IMG/VR virus record: IMGVR_UViG_3300033429_000008
Location: 1 to 46,622 of that record
DNA: 46,622 nt
From: a virus
Reading direction: 5' to 3' (one strand)
Part shown: piece by piece, positions 5,739-13,157 of the stretch
How the letters are laid out: every line of letters begins with the position of its first letter
How positions within the stretch are numbered: position 1 is the first letter of the stretch
Notes under the pieces: generated by a model
What the model was told of the DNA's origin: nothing
The model's input: the letters and a program-made list of their open reading frames with translations, nothing else
Database searches by the model: none
Translations under genes and position numbers: made by a program

Positions 5739-6024
5739 AATTAAAGAGTTGTTAGAAGAAGGCGTATTGAATCATCCAATTACAAACATAGACATAGTAT
5801 GGTTAAAGAAAGACAATTATTTAGATGCCCTTTCCCTTCTCTCCGAGCCCGACTGCGAGACTTGCGGGGGCGAAGGAAAAGTACAAGGATGGTCAGGCTC
5901 ACCCGAAAGCGGAACTTTACAATCAACGGCAGAGGATTGTCCTGAATGCGAAGGCTCAGGAATACAGCCCGACTGCCAGAAGCCAGAGCAGACGGACGAG
6001 GAGTTAATAAAAGAAAGCAGGTGA
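5722..6024 (+). CDS. DnaJ-type zinc-finger protein
   Basis: The 100-residue product carries two C-x2-C-x-G-x-G repeats, CETCGGEGKV and CPECEGSG, the signature of the DnaJ central zinc domain, in a context with no J domain. Such lone domains occur in many phages. It overlaps the HNH gene by 17 bases and has an SD (AAAGGAG) inside that gene. The role is unknown; binding of unfolded or zinc proteins is the family expectation. Confidence 0.65.
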   Translation: MTDRDKIKELLEEGVLNHPITNIDIVWLKKDNYLDALSLLSEPDCETCGGEGKVQGWSGSPESGTLQSTAEDCPECEGSGIQPDCQKPEQTDEELIKESR

Positions 6025-6027
6025 CTA

Positions 6028-6273
6028 ATGGCAATTGCGAAAATTATATTTATAGATGAAGGGGAAAATGTCCGCATTGAATTAGAAAACGTATTGGCTG
6101 ATAGAATAACGCCTGCACAGAAAATCGCCTGGGATTTATTCGGTGTATTTAAGAAGATAAAAGGTTTAGATATTTCACAATTTCAAGAAAGTATAGATAA
6201 AATAAATGGCGAAGCAAATGATAACAAAATGTTATTGGGTGGCTCGACAAACCAGAGAAGCAGCACAGAATAA
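6028..6273 (+). CDS. Hypothetical protein
   Basis: This 81-residue protein has an N-terminal strand pair (AIAKIIFIDEGENVRIELENVL) followed by helices. It is spaced 3 bases from the preceding stop, inside the early operon, and overlaps the next ORF by 68 bases in another frame. No motif recognised. Confidence 0.55.
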   Translation: MAIAKIIFIDEGENVRIELENVLADRITPAQKIAWDLFGVFKKIKGLDISQFQESIDKINGEANDNKMLLGGSTNQRSSTE

Positions 6274-6502
6274 TTATGTAACAGACCGCAGGGGAATCAG
6301 CATTCCGTTATTTATGGCTTATCGATGTTTGTATTGTGGTGAATATTTTGCTCAGACACAGGCAGAGGAACACTTTGGAACAATCAGAGCAGGGTACAAT
6401 CACAGTACCTTGAGGGAAAATTTAATAGAAATTACCGTGAAGGATAGTATGGAAAAGGACAATGGCAGGGAAGCTGAAAATGGATTACACGGAAGAATTT
6501 GA
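6206..6502 (+). CDS. Hypothetical protein with CxxC...H motif
   Basis: The 98-residue ORF contains YRCLYCGEYF followed by an HFG and an H in NHST, possibly a C2H2-type zinc site. It overlaps both neighbours (68 and 41 bases). An internal start at 6317 would keep the zinc motif and remove the first overlap. The function is unknown, and the start is uncertain. Confidence 0.45.
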   Translation: MAKQMITKCYWVARQTREAAQNNYVTDRRGISIPLFMAYRCLYCGEYFAQTQAEEHFGTIRAGYNHSTLRENLIEITVKDSMEKDNGREAENGLHGRI

Positions 6503-6842
6503 TACATTCTGGATAAAATATCCAGCACGTTGGAATCGAGATTTTAGGGGTGGTAGTTACGTCAAGCGAAGGAAAAGACCTGCCTTTGATAAATGGCAGA
6601 AGCTAAGCCAGAAGATTCGCAACGAATGTATGGCTAAAGTACATCTCATAAAGGAATATGAAGGCGGCAGTGTAAGGGACTGTGTAACATGGCTAAACCA
6701 ATGCGGATGGGAAGACATACCAGAGCAGAAACCCAAACCATTCGTTACCAAGAAACATGCCGACAGTATATTTCAGCCGGTATGTGAAGAAATCGACGTA
6801 AACGATGAGCGTAACAGGCAAAGAAAGGGATTGGGATTATGA
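6462..6842 (+). CDS. Replication-protein-like (initiator C-terminal type)
   Basis: The 126-residue product matches the region common to many phage replication initiators: EFDTFWIKYPARWNRDF...VKRRKRPAFDKWQKL, then helix, then YEGGSVRDCVTWLNQCGWED. In relatives this is often a C-terminal domain behind a winged helix, here alone. It is the only gene resembling a replication initiator. An MTase, NinG-like gene and SSB-like gene in the same operon support a DNA-metabolism role. Confidence 0.5.
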   Translation: MAGKLKMDYTEEFDTFWIKYPARWNRDFRGGSYVKRRKRPAFDKWQKLSQKIRNECMAKVHLIKEYEGGSVRDCVTWLNQCGWEDIPEQKPKPFVTKKHADSIFQPVCEEIDVNDERNRQRKGLGL

Positions 6843-7006
6843 GCGGATTTGAACCTGAATTATTAGTTGAGCATATTGACACTTACGGCAAAGGTCTAAC
6901 TGAGTGGGAAGTAAACTTCATTGCAAACATGCTTGACCATCCTCCGAAACATTATTCTGAAAAGCAAATAGAAATCATTAATCGTATATACGACCAGAAA
7001 TGTTGA
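6839..7006 (+). CDS. Small conserved-type phage protein (LTEWE..FI)
   Basis: This 55-residue ORF is coupled to the previous gene by an ATGA overlap. Its sequence LTEWEVNFIANMLDHP...SEKQIEIINRIYDQK fits a tiny helical family often found next to phage replication genes. Such proteins are thought to bind a replication partner, but no function is established. Confidence 0.65.
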   Translation: MSGFEPELLVEHIDTYGKGLTEWEVNFIANMLDHPPKHYSEKQIEIINRIYDQKC

Positions 7007-7016
7007 AAGGCTAAGG

Positions 7017-7442
7017 ATGGCAAAGAAGAAAACGAAGGGAGTCAGGTACTGGAAGAAGAAGGCTTGGGGTGAGTACTCCAAATTTATCAGGCTCAGGGAC
7101 GCATTAGAGACAACAGGCTCAAAAGACTACCTTATTTGTTGTACGTGTGGCAAGACATACCCTTCATTCGGCGTAGGCTGTGCTCAGGCGGGACATTTCA
7201 TATCAGGCAGGGGTAATGCTATCCTTTTCGACGAACGTGGCGTACACGGGCAATGCTACAACTGTAACGTAAATCTCAAGGGAAATTGGCCGGAATATAT
7301 GAGATATATGATGGACAAATACGGGCGTGAAGTAGTGGATGAATTATTGCATAACCACAAAATGACTGTTCATTACAACGCTGCGGAGATGCAGGAAATA
7401 TACGAAAAGTACAAGGCTAAATTTCAGGCCCTAAATGATTGA
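7017..7442 (+). CDS. NinG-like recombination protein (Rap family)
   Basis: The 141-residue product shows the NinG layout: basic N-terminus with KTKGVRYWKKKAW, CCTCGKTYPS, then QAGHFISGRGNAILFDERGVHGQCYNCN, ending in GNWPEYMRYMMDKYG. Lambda NinG (Rap) promotes recombination and acts on Holliday-junction-like DNA. The HNH-like C..C/H..H/C..C residues are all present. It overlaps the methyltransferase start by 8 bases. Confidence 0.75.
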   Translation: MAKKKTKGVRYWKKKAWGEYSKFIRLRDALETTGSKDYLICCTCGKTYPSFGVGCAQAGHFISGRGNAILFDERGVHGQCYNCNVNLKGNWPEYMRYMMDKYGREVVDELLHNHKMTVHYNAAEMQEIYEKYKAKFQALND

Positions 7443-8145
7443 AAACAAGATAATATGCGGCAACTGCTTAGATGTGATGAAGGACTGGCCGGATAACTGT
7501 GTTAAGCTAACGGTTACAAGCCCACCTTATAATATTGGTATAGAGTACGAGTCATATAGTGATAATATTGACTGGTATGAGTTTATTTCTTGGAACAGGC
7601 TGGTTTTGCAGGAATTAAAGAGATTGTCTGAGCATATTGTATGGATAATTGGAAGCCAGAACAATGCTGAATACTTAGCTCGGTTACGTCCTACTCTTGA
7701 GGAAATGAAGCCGTATAAGGTTATTTACGCCCCCAGATACCTCTATACGAATCCTGTCGAGTTGGCTATATATCTATGGCCTGAAAAATGGTCTTGGAAT
7801 GGTAGGCACAAACCGCCGTTGTTATTAAATGGGCAGACTCCCCATTGGTTGCCTGTCATTTTCGGTAAGGTAGAGAATTTATATGGTGGCCACCCTGCAA
7901 CATTCCCCGAAAGATACCCAACATATTTTATTGAGTCATTTACAGAAGAAAATGAAGTTGTCTTGGACTGTTTTTCAGGGACAGGAACAACGGCTTCTGT
8001 TGCTAAAACTATGAATAGAAGGTACATAGGTATAGATATAAGCGAGAAATACTGTCAAATAGCACGTCAGAGGCTTGAGGCAGTAGATACGGGAGTGCCG
8101 GTGAAAGAAAGCAATGCCGGCCAAATGGCTTTATTCAGCGAATAA
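7435..8145 (+). CDS. DNA methyltransferase, beta-type (N6-A or N4-C)
   Basis: The 236-residue enzyme has the catalytic motif TSPPYNIG (motif IV, residues about 28-35) before the SAM-binding motif I DCFSGTGTT (about 179-187), followed by RRYIGIDISEKYC (motif II). This order defines the beta class, which methylates the exocyclic amine of adenine or cytosine. The middle carries the target-recognition part. No restriction enzyme is adjacent, so it probably shields phage DNA or regulates rather than forming an R-M pair. Confidence 0.85.
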   Translation: MIENKIICGNCLDVMKDWPDNCVKLTVTSPPYNIGIEYESYSDNIDWYEFISWNRLVLQELKRLSEHIVWIIGSQNNAEYLARLRPTLEEMKPYKVIYAPRYLYTNPVELAIYLWPEKWSWNGRHKPPLLLNGQTPHWLPVIFGKVENLYGGHPATFPERYPTYFIESFTEENEVVLDCFSGTGTTASVAKTMNRRYIGIDISEKYCQIARQRLEAVDTGVPVKESNAGQMALFSE

Positions 8146-8157
8146 GGGAAACTAAAG

Positions 8158-8403
8158 ATGCGATGGACGCCGAAAAAAAAAGGAGACAGGTTTAAGGTTT
8201 TTATGATTAAAAAGGTCATTAGGCCGACAGCCCACCAAAAAAACGTACACAAGATAAGGAACAAATACATCAAAGGCCGACCGGCGATAAATGCGGGGAA
8301 CTGCAAATTTCAAAGACGTGACAGGAAGTTTGTTTATGCCAGGGACGAAGTAGGCGAGGAGCGTCACTTTTTGCGGTCTATATACCTTTTTGAGCCGCTT
8401 TAG
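8158..8403 (+). CDS. Possible small basic protein
   Basis: The 81-residue ORF is rich in Lys and Arg throughout (MRWTPKKKGDRFKVFMIKKVIRPTAHQKN...). It follows the methyltransferase by 12 bases with a weak SD (AAGGGAAACTAAAG) and ends at the boundary with the opposing gene block. A basic DNA-binding peptide is possible; no family is recognised and the ORF could be chance. Confidence 0.35.
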   Translation: MRWTPKKKGDRFKVFMIKKVIRPTAHQKNVHKIRNKYIKGRPAINAGNCKFQRRDRKFVYARDEVGEERHFLRSIYLFEPL

Positions 8404-8456
8404 CTTGCCCCACGTCCTCTGTGAGCCACGATCTCCGTGCGGTGCTACCAATATGA

Positions 8457-8783
8457 CTAATGATTCTCGGCTTTAGCGGCGGCTATGGCCTGCTCGGCTT
8501 GTTTGGCAGCGTTGAATATTCTATTAGCTCTGTCGCTGAAATCAGCAGCATCCATTTCGGCCATATCATTTTCAGGAAATATATCAGCAATTTTCTCGCA
8601 CACTTCCAGCAGGTTATCGAAGTTGTTTACGCAATGGACTATGCGGAGGGCGTTAGCCTTATTTGTTTCTTCTGTAAAGTCTTTGCCATCTTTCTGCCCT
8701 GAACAAGTGCCGATTAAGGCTCCGCTTTCTGTCCATATTGTTATTCGATAAGGTGCTACCCATTTTCCTTTAGTATGTTCCAT
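8457..8783 (-). CDS. EHTKGKW-type phage protein, paralogue 1
   Basis: The 108-residue protein starts after AGGAGATTGAGGAA. It begins MEHTKGKWVA and contains RIVHCVNNFDNLLEVCEKI, the core of a common family of small phage proteins of unknown role. Its neighbour at 8809 is a clear paralogue with the same N-terminus, core and Asn-His end. The 3' ends are nearly identical in DNA as well, so the pair arose by tandem duplication. Confidence 0.7.
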   Translation of the reverse strand: MEHTKGKWVAPYRITIWTESGALIGTCSGQKDGKDFTEETNKANALRIVHCVNNFDNLLEVCEKIADIFPENDMAEMDAADFSDRANRIFNAAKQAEQAIAAAKAENH

Positions 8784-8808
8784 TTCCTCAATCTCCTTTC
8801 CAATATGA

Positions 8809-9129
8809 CTAATGGTTCGACGACTCAGCGGCTTCTATGGCTTGCTTGATTTTTATTGGTGTCTCATTAAACCATCGAATTGCTTTTGCATCTAAAAAGC
8901 TTTTGCCAATATTAACTTTATTGCAGAAATGCTCCCATCCTTTATCGAATTCCTTGCACGCTTCCAGCAGGGCATCGAAGTTGTTGACACAATGGACTAT
9001 GCGGTCAGCATCAGTAATTTTAACAGTTTCACCAATAAATTTATCAGTGTATCTTTTGCCGTCGCTGCCTATATATTCCGTACTTAATCTATTTTTATGT
9101 GCCTTCCATTTACCTTTTGTATGTTCCAT
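8809..9129 (-). CDS. EHTKGKW-type phage protein, paralogue 2
   Basis: This 106-residue copy shares the N-terminal EHTKGKW, the ADRIVHCVNNFDALLEACKEF core and the terminal SSNH with paralogue 1. The middle and the 60-100 region have diverged. The ATG at 9129 is chosen because GGAG lies just upstream; an extra TTG start two codons earlier is less likely. Role unknown. Confidence 0.7.
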   Translation of the reverse strand: MEHTKGKWKAHKNRLSTEYIGSDGKRYTDKFIGETVKITDADRIVHCVNNFDALLEACKEFDKGWEHFCNKVNIGKSFLDAKAIRWFNETPIKIKQAIEAAESSNH

Positions 9130-9147
9130 TCTCAATCTCCTATCTCA

Positions 9148-9575
9148 GCCCCGCAGGGCGGTTAAGCATTTACCTCAAATACCTTACCGCAACTTGGACA
9201 GCATGTTTTAAGAGGTACAATGCGTTGCTCTTCATGTTTAGTTTTCGCCCTAAATTTATCGTTTTCCATGCTATTCATTTTATCTTTGTATTCTTTTTGA
9301 ATTTTCATTTCATGTTGTTTGGCTGCTTTCACAAAAGTCATATCCCATTTACCAAATTCGCAAGTATCTGTTGTGTGCCAGACGCACGTGCAATGACTAC
9401 CTAATGCTTTGCACTTACAACCATGCCATACAGAACCCGCTTGATTATATGGTTTACCACATGGAGTAAAATCAAAAGATGTACAATTCTTTTTTAGAAA
9501 TTCAGCTATTTTGTATGATAATTGTTCGTCCATCATTCTATCCCTTCATAAATAAGCCCCGCAGGGCGGTTAAGC
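9148..9575 (-). repeat. 20-base direct repeat, two copies
   Basis: An identical 20-base block occurs at 9148-9167 and 9556-9575. On the minus strand each copy begins GCTTAACCGC and ends in GCGGGGC, and can fold into a CCGC-CCT-GCGG hairpin. Each copy lies upstream of a minus-strand gene (8809 and 9162), and the first overlaps the stop codon of the latter. It probably marks the joint by which these small genes were copied, or a shared processing hairpin. Confidence 0.6.
9162..9536 (-). CDS. Cys/His-rich hypothetical protein
   Basis: The 124-residue protein has a Cys/His-rich centre (CGKPYN...WHGCKCKALGSHCTCVWHTTDTCEFG, about 26-61), a charged helical stretch (65-105) and a terminal CCPSCGKVFEV zinc pair. 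At least two metal sites look possible. An SD (AAGGGATAGA) precedes the start. No family recognised. Confidence 0.6.
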   Translation of the reverse strand: MMDEQLSYKIAEFLKKNCTSFDFTPCGKPYNQAGSVWHGCKCKALGSHCTCVWHTTDTCEFGKWDMTFVKAAKQHEMKIQKEYKDKMNSMENDKFRAKTKHEEQRIVPLKTCCPSCGKVFEVNA

Positions 9576-9585
9576 TTAATAAAGC

Positions 9586-9613
9586 CCAGCCCCCGCCACA
9601 AGCAAGGGGCTGG
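9586..9613 (-). terminator. Hairpin terminator after the 9626 gene
   Basis: CCAGCCCC (minus strand, 9613-9606) pairs with GGGGCTGG (9593-9586) over 8 bp. It lies 12 bases past the stop of the minus-strand gene at 9626 and is followed on that strand by GCTTTATT. The short T run makes it a weak intrinsic terminator. Confidence 0.5.
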
Positions 9614-9625
9614 TTGAAAAATCAC

Positions 9626-9862
9626 TCATTCTTCTGATTCATAACGATGAAGATGGGCAACCCATCGCCCATCTGTTTGTCGATAGGTAATTTCCCACTC
9701 TTCTTTGTCTATACTAAAGTGAATAAATTCGGTTTGCTCTTCAAATACTTCATCGCCCAGATGGCGTGCCAACCGAGATGGATCGGCAGTTATATTGGAT
9801 GACAATTCATGTTGGTCGTTAAATTTTTCGACTTCATTTTCAATTTTTTCAATAGTTTTCAT
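9626..9862 (-). CDS. Hypothetical protein
   Basis: This 78-residue acidic protein has an N-terminal helix (KTIEKIENEVEKFNDQHEL) and C-terminal strands (EFIHFSIDKEEWEITYRQTDGRWVAHLHRYES). Its ATG overlaps the stop of the upstream ORF at 9859 (ATGA), so the two are coupled. Function unknown. Confidence 0.6.
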   Translation of the reverse strand: MKTIEKIENEVEKFNDQHELSSNITADPSRLARHLGDEVFEEQTEFIHFSIDKEEWEITYRQTDGRWVAHLHRYESEE

Positions 9863-10032
9863 TTCGGATACTCCTTAAATTCAGTTATGGCCTGCTCAAT
9901 TTCTTCGACTTTGACTTCAAAATGATGAATTATTTCGCCGCCGCCCAACGGCTTATTCCCACAAACTCTGCGGTTATTAATATACAGGGAGTCGCCTTCA
10001 ATTCCCTTTACGACTTCAACTATTATCTCCAT
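9859..10032 (-). CDS. Small coupled hypothetical protein
   Basis: The 57-residue ORF (MEIIVEVVKGIEGD...) is preceded by GGATAGGAAA and ends in TGA overlapping the next start. Two beta-like segments (EIIVEVVKGI, GDSLYINNRRVCG) precede a helical, acidic C-terminus (HHFEVKVEEIEQAITEFKEY). The coupling and coding look support it. No family recognised. Confidence 0.55.
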   Translation of the reverse strand: MEIIVEVVKGIEGDSLYINNRRVCGNKPLGGGEIIHHFEVKVEEIEQAITEFKEYPK

Positions 10033-10142
10033 TTTCCTATCCTTTCAGATAAAAGCCCCCGACGCCGTATGAACTCTGACCAAAGAGCGAAATGTGAACG
10101 CCGGGGACTTGTGTTTGTAATGTTATGGTCAAAGCTCATAAA

Positions 10143-10164
10143 CCGAGGCTGCGTACAGCCCCGG
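10143..10164 (-). terminator. Terminator hairpin after the 10176 gene
   Basis: On the minus strand CCGGGGCTG pairs with CAGCCTCGG around the tetraloop TACG: 9 bp with one G-T. It is 12 bases beyond the stop of the long methyltransferase gene and followed by TTTATG. A second, looser GC-rich pair surrounds 10058-10108. Confidence 0.55.
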
Positions 10165-10175
10165 ATTGCAGGCTT

Positions 10176-11819
10176 TTAGCCAGCCATTAAGAGCTTTTGG
10201 CCGTCTGTTATACCGAATAACAGGTTTGTTCCGAAGTGCTTCTTTGCAAAGTTGATATTGATTCCCATTTCGTCAGCAGCTTCTTTCGGTGTTTTAATCC
10301 ATCCTAACAAACGGCTGGCCTCGATATTGAATGTTTTAATAAAATCTTGGTTGAATTTCAAATGTAAATTGCCGTTTTTGAAAGCTCGGATTTTGACTAA
10401 GGTTTTGCCGTTATAGTTAAATTCCTGTTCTTTGTTAGATTCCCATAATCTATTTTTACTATTTGCCATATTTACAAAGCCGAGGTTGTTTGCTATTGTG
10501 AAAATGTCATTGATGAAATCATGGCAATTTTTAGCAAGATTGTTATGATAATCATAACTTGACCAAGTATCTTTCGGCATGATTGCGTTCCATTGGCTTG
10601 TTATGATTCGGTAATCAAGCATGTAATGCGTATGGTTTTCTCTGTTTTTATATCTCCATCGGTCTTTTTCCCACGTCCGAAGATTCGATTTATAGTTCTT
10701 AACGCATTCCGGCTCGGACAGTGTTTTGAATACCTCAATTAACTGTTGATTGATATACTTATTGGCATTTTTAATTACCCACAGGACAACTGCATAGGCA
10801 TTATCGACGCTGAAATCTATATTACAGGCTGCGTTCATCTTTTCGATTATGCTTTTACGTGACGTATGAGTCAGACGGCTGGTTATCTTGTCGAGGTTAT
10901 TAAATAGCTCATTCCAATACTTGTTTTTAAGTCCCTGAATCTTCTGTTTTAATGCCTCTTTGATTTTACTTACTGCAACGCCGATTTCATTTAACAATCC
11001 AGCATCTAAGTTGGATAGTGTTTTATAGTTATTGAGCAGGTTGTTTAATTCGGCCTGATAAAATTTTTCAAGTCGTTCTATCAGGTTTTGGCCTTCAACT
11101 ATCGTACGAAATGGCTCTGGCTCTTTTATTTCGTTTCCTTCATCGTCCTCGATGGGCTTGAGTTTATCAAAACCAGCGAAATATTCATCGAACCAAACAT
11201 CGAACGGGTCATCTTTCGCTCTTTCCCATTCTGAATATGCCGTTGATATAGTTATCTGGATAATATCAACTTTAGCTCTGGCCTGTCTTTCGGCATTGGC
11301 AAAGTCGCCAGACCAAATAACATGACTTGTTGCGTTTCGTTGTTTTATGGCAGATTCTATCAGTTTTGAGTTTTTCCATCGTTCAGGAATAATCAAAAAT
11401 ACTGTTTTAGCGTTAGCCTCTTTAATGATTTTTACTGCCCAGTCCTCAAATTCAGAATATGGAGGATTACAAAAAACAACATCAACTTTCTTGTCTATTA
11501 ATGTTTGTCTTCTAAAATCCTTACCGACAATACTAATATCATCCGGCATATTCTCGATGTGAGGGATTGATATTTCGATTGCGTATTTATCTAAATAAGC
11601 AGAATAATTATTGTAACTTTCTCTTGAGTTGTGAGCACGGGTTTTGCATAATTCATGCAATTTTATAAGCACTCTTCCATCGCCTGCGCCTACATCGAGG
11701 ACGGATGATATATCCCTACATTTACGAAAAACCGCGAGAATCATTTCATCAGTGGTTGGATACCACTCGAAGTCTTGCTCATTTTCTTTTAATAATTGGA
11801 TTGTTTCTGTAGTTTTCAT
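10176..11819 (-). CDS. N6-adenine-type methyltransferase with DUF4942-like C-terminus
   Basis: The 547-residue protein has SAM motif I VLDVGAGDGR (about 40-49) and motif IV CNPPYSEF (about 114-121), the order of gamma/alpha-like N6-adenine methyltransferases. PERWKNSKLIE follows. A long helical middle (about 230-330) precedes a C-terminal region with KIRAFKNGNLHLKFNQDF near 475-495, the hallmark of the DUF4942 domain found on phage methyltransferases. A good SD (AAGGAGCG) precedes the ATG. It is the last and largest gene of the minus-strand block. The target site is unknown. Confidence 0.8.
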   Translation of the reverse strand: MKTTETIQLLKENEQDFEWYPTTDEMILAVFRKCRDISSVLDVGAGDGRVLIKLHELCKTRAHNSRESYNNYSAYLDKYAIEISIPHIENMPDDISIVGKDFRRQTLIDKKVDVVFCNPPYSEFEDWAVKIIKEANAKTVFLIIPERWKNSKLIESAIKQRNATSHVIWSGDFANAERQARAKVDIIQITISTAYSEWERAKDDPFDVWFDEYFAGFDKLKPIEDDEGNEIKEPEPFRTIVEGQNLIERLEKFYQAELNNLLNNYKTLSNLDAGLLNEIGVAVSKIKEALKQKIQGLKNKYWNELFNNLDKITSRLTHTSRKSIIEKMNAACNIDFSVDNAYAVVLWVIKNANKYINQQLIEVFKTLSEPECVKNYKSNLRTWEKDRWRYKNRENHTHYMLDYRIITSQWNAIMPKDTWSSYDYHNNLAKNCHDFINDIFTIANNLGFVNMANSKNRLWESNKEQEFNYNGKTLVKIRAFKNGNLHLKFNQDFIKTFNIEASRLLGWIKTPKEAADEMGININFAKKHFGTNLLFGITDGQKLLMAG

Positions 11820-12000
11820 TTTTCGCTCCTTAAATGATTGTTAATGGTCATGTTCATACTAAAACAAATATCGGCTATTTTCTTTCAAATTACAAGAGAA
11901 AAATAGAAAGTTTTTTCAAAGGAAACGATAAATATAGTTAATATAAGAGCTTATGAGTTAAAAAAAAGTACAGAAAAATAAATAAAAAGAAATATTTTAC

Positions 12001-12029
12001 TTGCTTTATATTTAGTTTGTTATTACAAT
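12001..12029 (+). promoter_or_regulatory. Promoter TTGCTT-17-TACAAT
   Basis: TTGCTT (12001-12006) and TACAAT (12024-12029) are separated by exactly 17 bases, inside a strongly AT-rich stretch (11870-12020). The -35 hexamer and spacing match the promoter at 44358-44386. It would start transcription near 12036 and could serve both a small RNA ending at the 12094-12144 terminator and, by read-through, the late operon. Confidence 0.6.
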
Positions 12030-12035
12030 GACGGT

Positions 12036-12144
12036 GTATTTGTAATGGAGTTGTTAATGCAAGGACGTTATAAATTGAATACAGAATATTATAAGCGGTT
12101 CAGCTCGCTTGTTTTGACGAATGTCGAGCTGGCCGCTTTTTTTT
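12036..12144 (+). ncRNA. Candidate small RNA between promoter and terminator
   Basis: The predicted start (about 12036) and the terminator ending near 12144 define a transcript of roughly 109 bases. It contains a good SD (GGAG, 12047-12050) and an ATG at 12057, so it may also be a short leader mRNA. No other plus-strand gene lies between 11820 and 12057 to need this terminator, which argues that the unit is self-contained. Confidence 0.45.
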
Positions 12145-12173
12145 ATTTTATAATCGCAATATGGGAAGGATAA
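12057..12173 (+). CDS. Possible 38-residue membrane peptide
   Basis: An ATG 6 bases after GGAG opens a 38-residue ORF. Its C-terminal half is hydrophobic (NVELAAFFYFIIAIW), so it would be a single-pass membrane peptide. The strong terminator hairpin lies inside the ORF, which would truncate most messages, so this may be a leader peptide or a chance ORF. Confidence 0.3.
   Translation: MQGRYKLNTEYYKRFSSLVLTNVELAAFFYFIIAIWEG
12094..12146 (+). terminator. Strong intrinsic terminator
   Basis: AGCGG (12094-12098) and CAGCTCG (12101-12107) pair with CGAGCTG (12125-12131) and CCGCT (12133-12137), 12 bp with a small internal loop. Eight T residues follow directly (12137-12144). This is one of the clearest intrinsic terminators in the window. 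Confidence 0.8.
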
Positions 12174-12213
12174 AAAAAGCTCTCCCAGCCTAATGGTATC
12201 TAAAAGGCAAAAC

Positions 12214-12336
12214 ATGACTATGCTGTTAAATAACGACAAACGTCAAGACAAGCGGTATCCTGAAAAGTACCTCCGAGGATATGACAGACAGAGTGGGAAT
12301 AGTAAAACAAACAACTGTCTCGGTTATTTGACATAG
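12214..12336 (+). CDS. Possible small basic protein
   Basis: A 40-residue ORF (MTMLLNNDKRQDKRYPEKYLRG...) is rich in Lys, Arg and Tyr. The SD is weak (AAAAGGCAAAAC). It lies in the stretch between the control region and the gene at 12409 that otherwise shows no gene. Composition looks protein-like, but it could be chance. Confidence 0.35.
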   Translation: MTMLLNNDKRQDKRYPEKYLRGYDRQSGNSKTNNCLGYLT

Positions 12337-12408
12337 AGCAGAACAGTAGTAGTAAGATACTAAAACAGGGATAAGCATTAGTTCCCCCGTTTGTAAGCTT
12401 GGTTTAAT

Positions 12409-12843
12409 ATGAGAATGACAGATAGACAAATTGAGCAGCTAAATGGCCTAACAGACAAACAATTCAAGGTCAAATACGGAATAGGAAAAAAGAAGAAAAA
12501 AAAGGTCAAATCCAAGAAACAGCGACAAGCCTGGTGGAATAACTTGAGTCAAGAGCAGAAGTCAAAGCAAATAGATAAGTGGAAAAACAGGCAGAAAAGA
12601 CGAAGAATTCAAAGCTCTATTGATAGAATGAAGACCGCCAAAGTAAAGCACGAGTGCAGCACTTGTTTCCATTGTATCACCGAGAATTGTATTACAAGGC
12701 TAAAACATGGTTGTGAATACTGGTTTAATCCTAATAGTAACATTCAGGGCTTAGCTTATAAGTTTCCAAGAATAGATAAAACAAATCGGGCTGAATGGCT
12801 AAAACAAATAAAAAAGCTGAATCCCTGGCTGAGAGTAGCATGA
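12409..12843 (+). CDS. Lysine-rich protein with Cys cluster
   Basis: The 144-residue protein has a very basic N-terminal half (a run of six Lys near residue 28, then KSKKQRQAWWNNLSQEQKSKQIDKWKNRQKRRR). A CSTCFHC...C...C cluster follows at about 83-102, then a C-terminal helix. The WWNNLSQEQK and K-WK-NRQ pattern resembles NUMOD/AP2-linker DNA-binding segments. It ends ...PWLRVA, the same last residues as the next gene, encoded by a shared joint sequence. No clear SD. Probably a nucleic-acid-binding zinc protein. Confidence 0.55.
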   Translation: MRMTDRQIEQLNGLTDKQFKVKYGIGKKKKKKVKSKKQRQAWWNNLSQEQKSKQIDKWKNRQKRRRIQSSIDRMKTAKVKHECSTCFHCITENCITRLKHGCEYWFNPNSNIQGLAYKFPRIDKTNRAEWLKQIKKLNPWLRVA

Positions 12844-12992
12844 AAGAATATAAACTATTTAGAATGAAGTGTAACTGTTCTAAAAGAATGAGAACAAGGG
12901 GAAAGTTAGTGAAGATTTATCAGCCTGGCTATAAGAAGTGTCCTAACTGTAAGCAATACTTAGAGATAAAGAAAAGGCTAAGAGTAGCATAA
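12840..12992 (+). CDS. Small zinc-ribbon protein
   Basis: This 50-residue ORF starts at an ATG overlapping the previous stop. It has KCNCSK early and CPNCKQYL late, a split zinc ribbon, in a highly basic background. It ends RLRVA, copied from the same joint (AGAGTAGCAT) that ends the gene upstream. A longer reading from 12795 is unlikely. Confidence 0.55.
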   Translation: MKEYKLFRMKCNCSKRMRTRGKLVKIYQPGYKKCPNCKQYLEIKKRLRVA

Positions 12993-13003
12993 GCAAAGAG
13001 ATA

Positions 13004-13111
13004 ATGTTTGAATTACTAAAAAAGTTTTTTGAACCACTGATAGAGCATCCTGTGATAACTATAGCATTGAGTGTGATACTTGGAACAATTATTTTTTTGA
13101 TATACCAATAA
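13004..13111 (+). CDS. Small single-pass membrane protein
   Basis: The 35-residue ORF (MFELLKKFFEPLIEH...) has an amphipathic start and a hydrophobic segment VITIALSVILGTIIFLIY filling most of the rest. The SD is poor (AAGAGATA). Its regular N-in membrane topology makes it more protein-like than chance. Its role is unknown. Confidence 0.45.
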   Translation: MFELLKKFFEPLIEHPVITIALSVILGTIIFLIYQ

Positions 13112-13157
13112 TAATAGATGGTATTAAGGCTAATAATGGCTTGGTGAAAGGAAGTAT

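Noticed and set aside
8152-8451. Minus-strand ORF of 99 codons opposite the end of the methyltransferase region
   Set aside because: No SD and no recognisable pattern; the plus-strand ORF at 8158 is only slightly better and is listed with low confidence.
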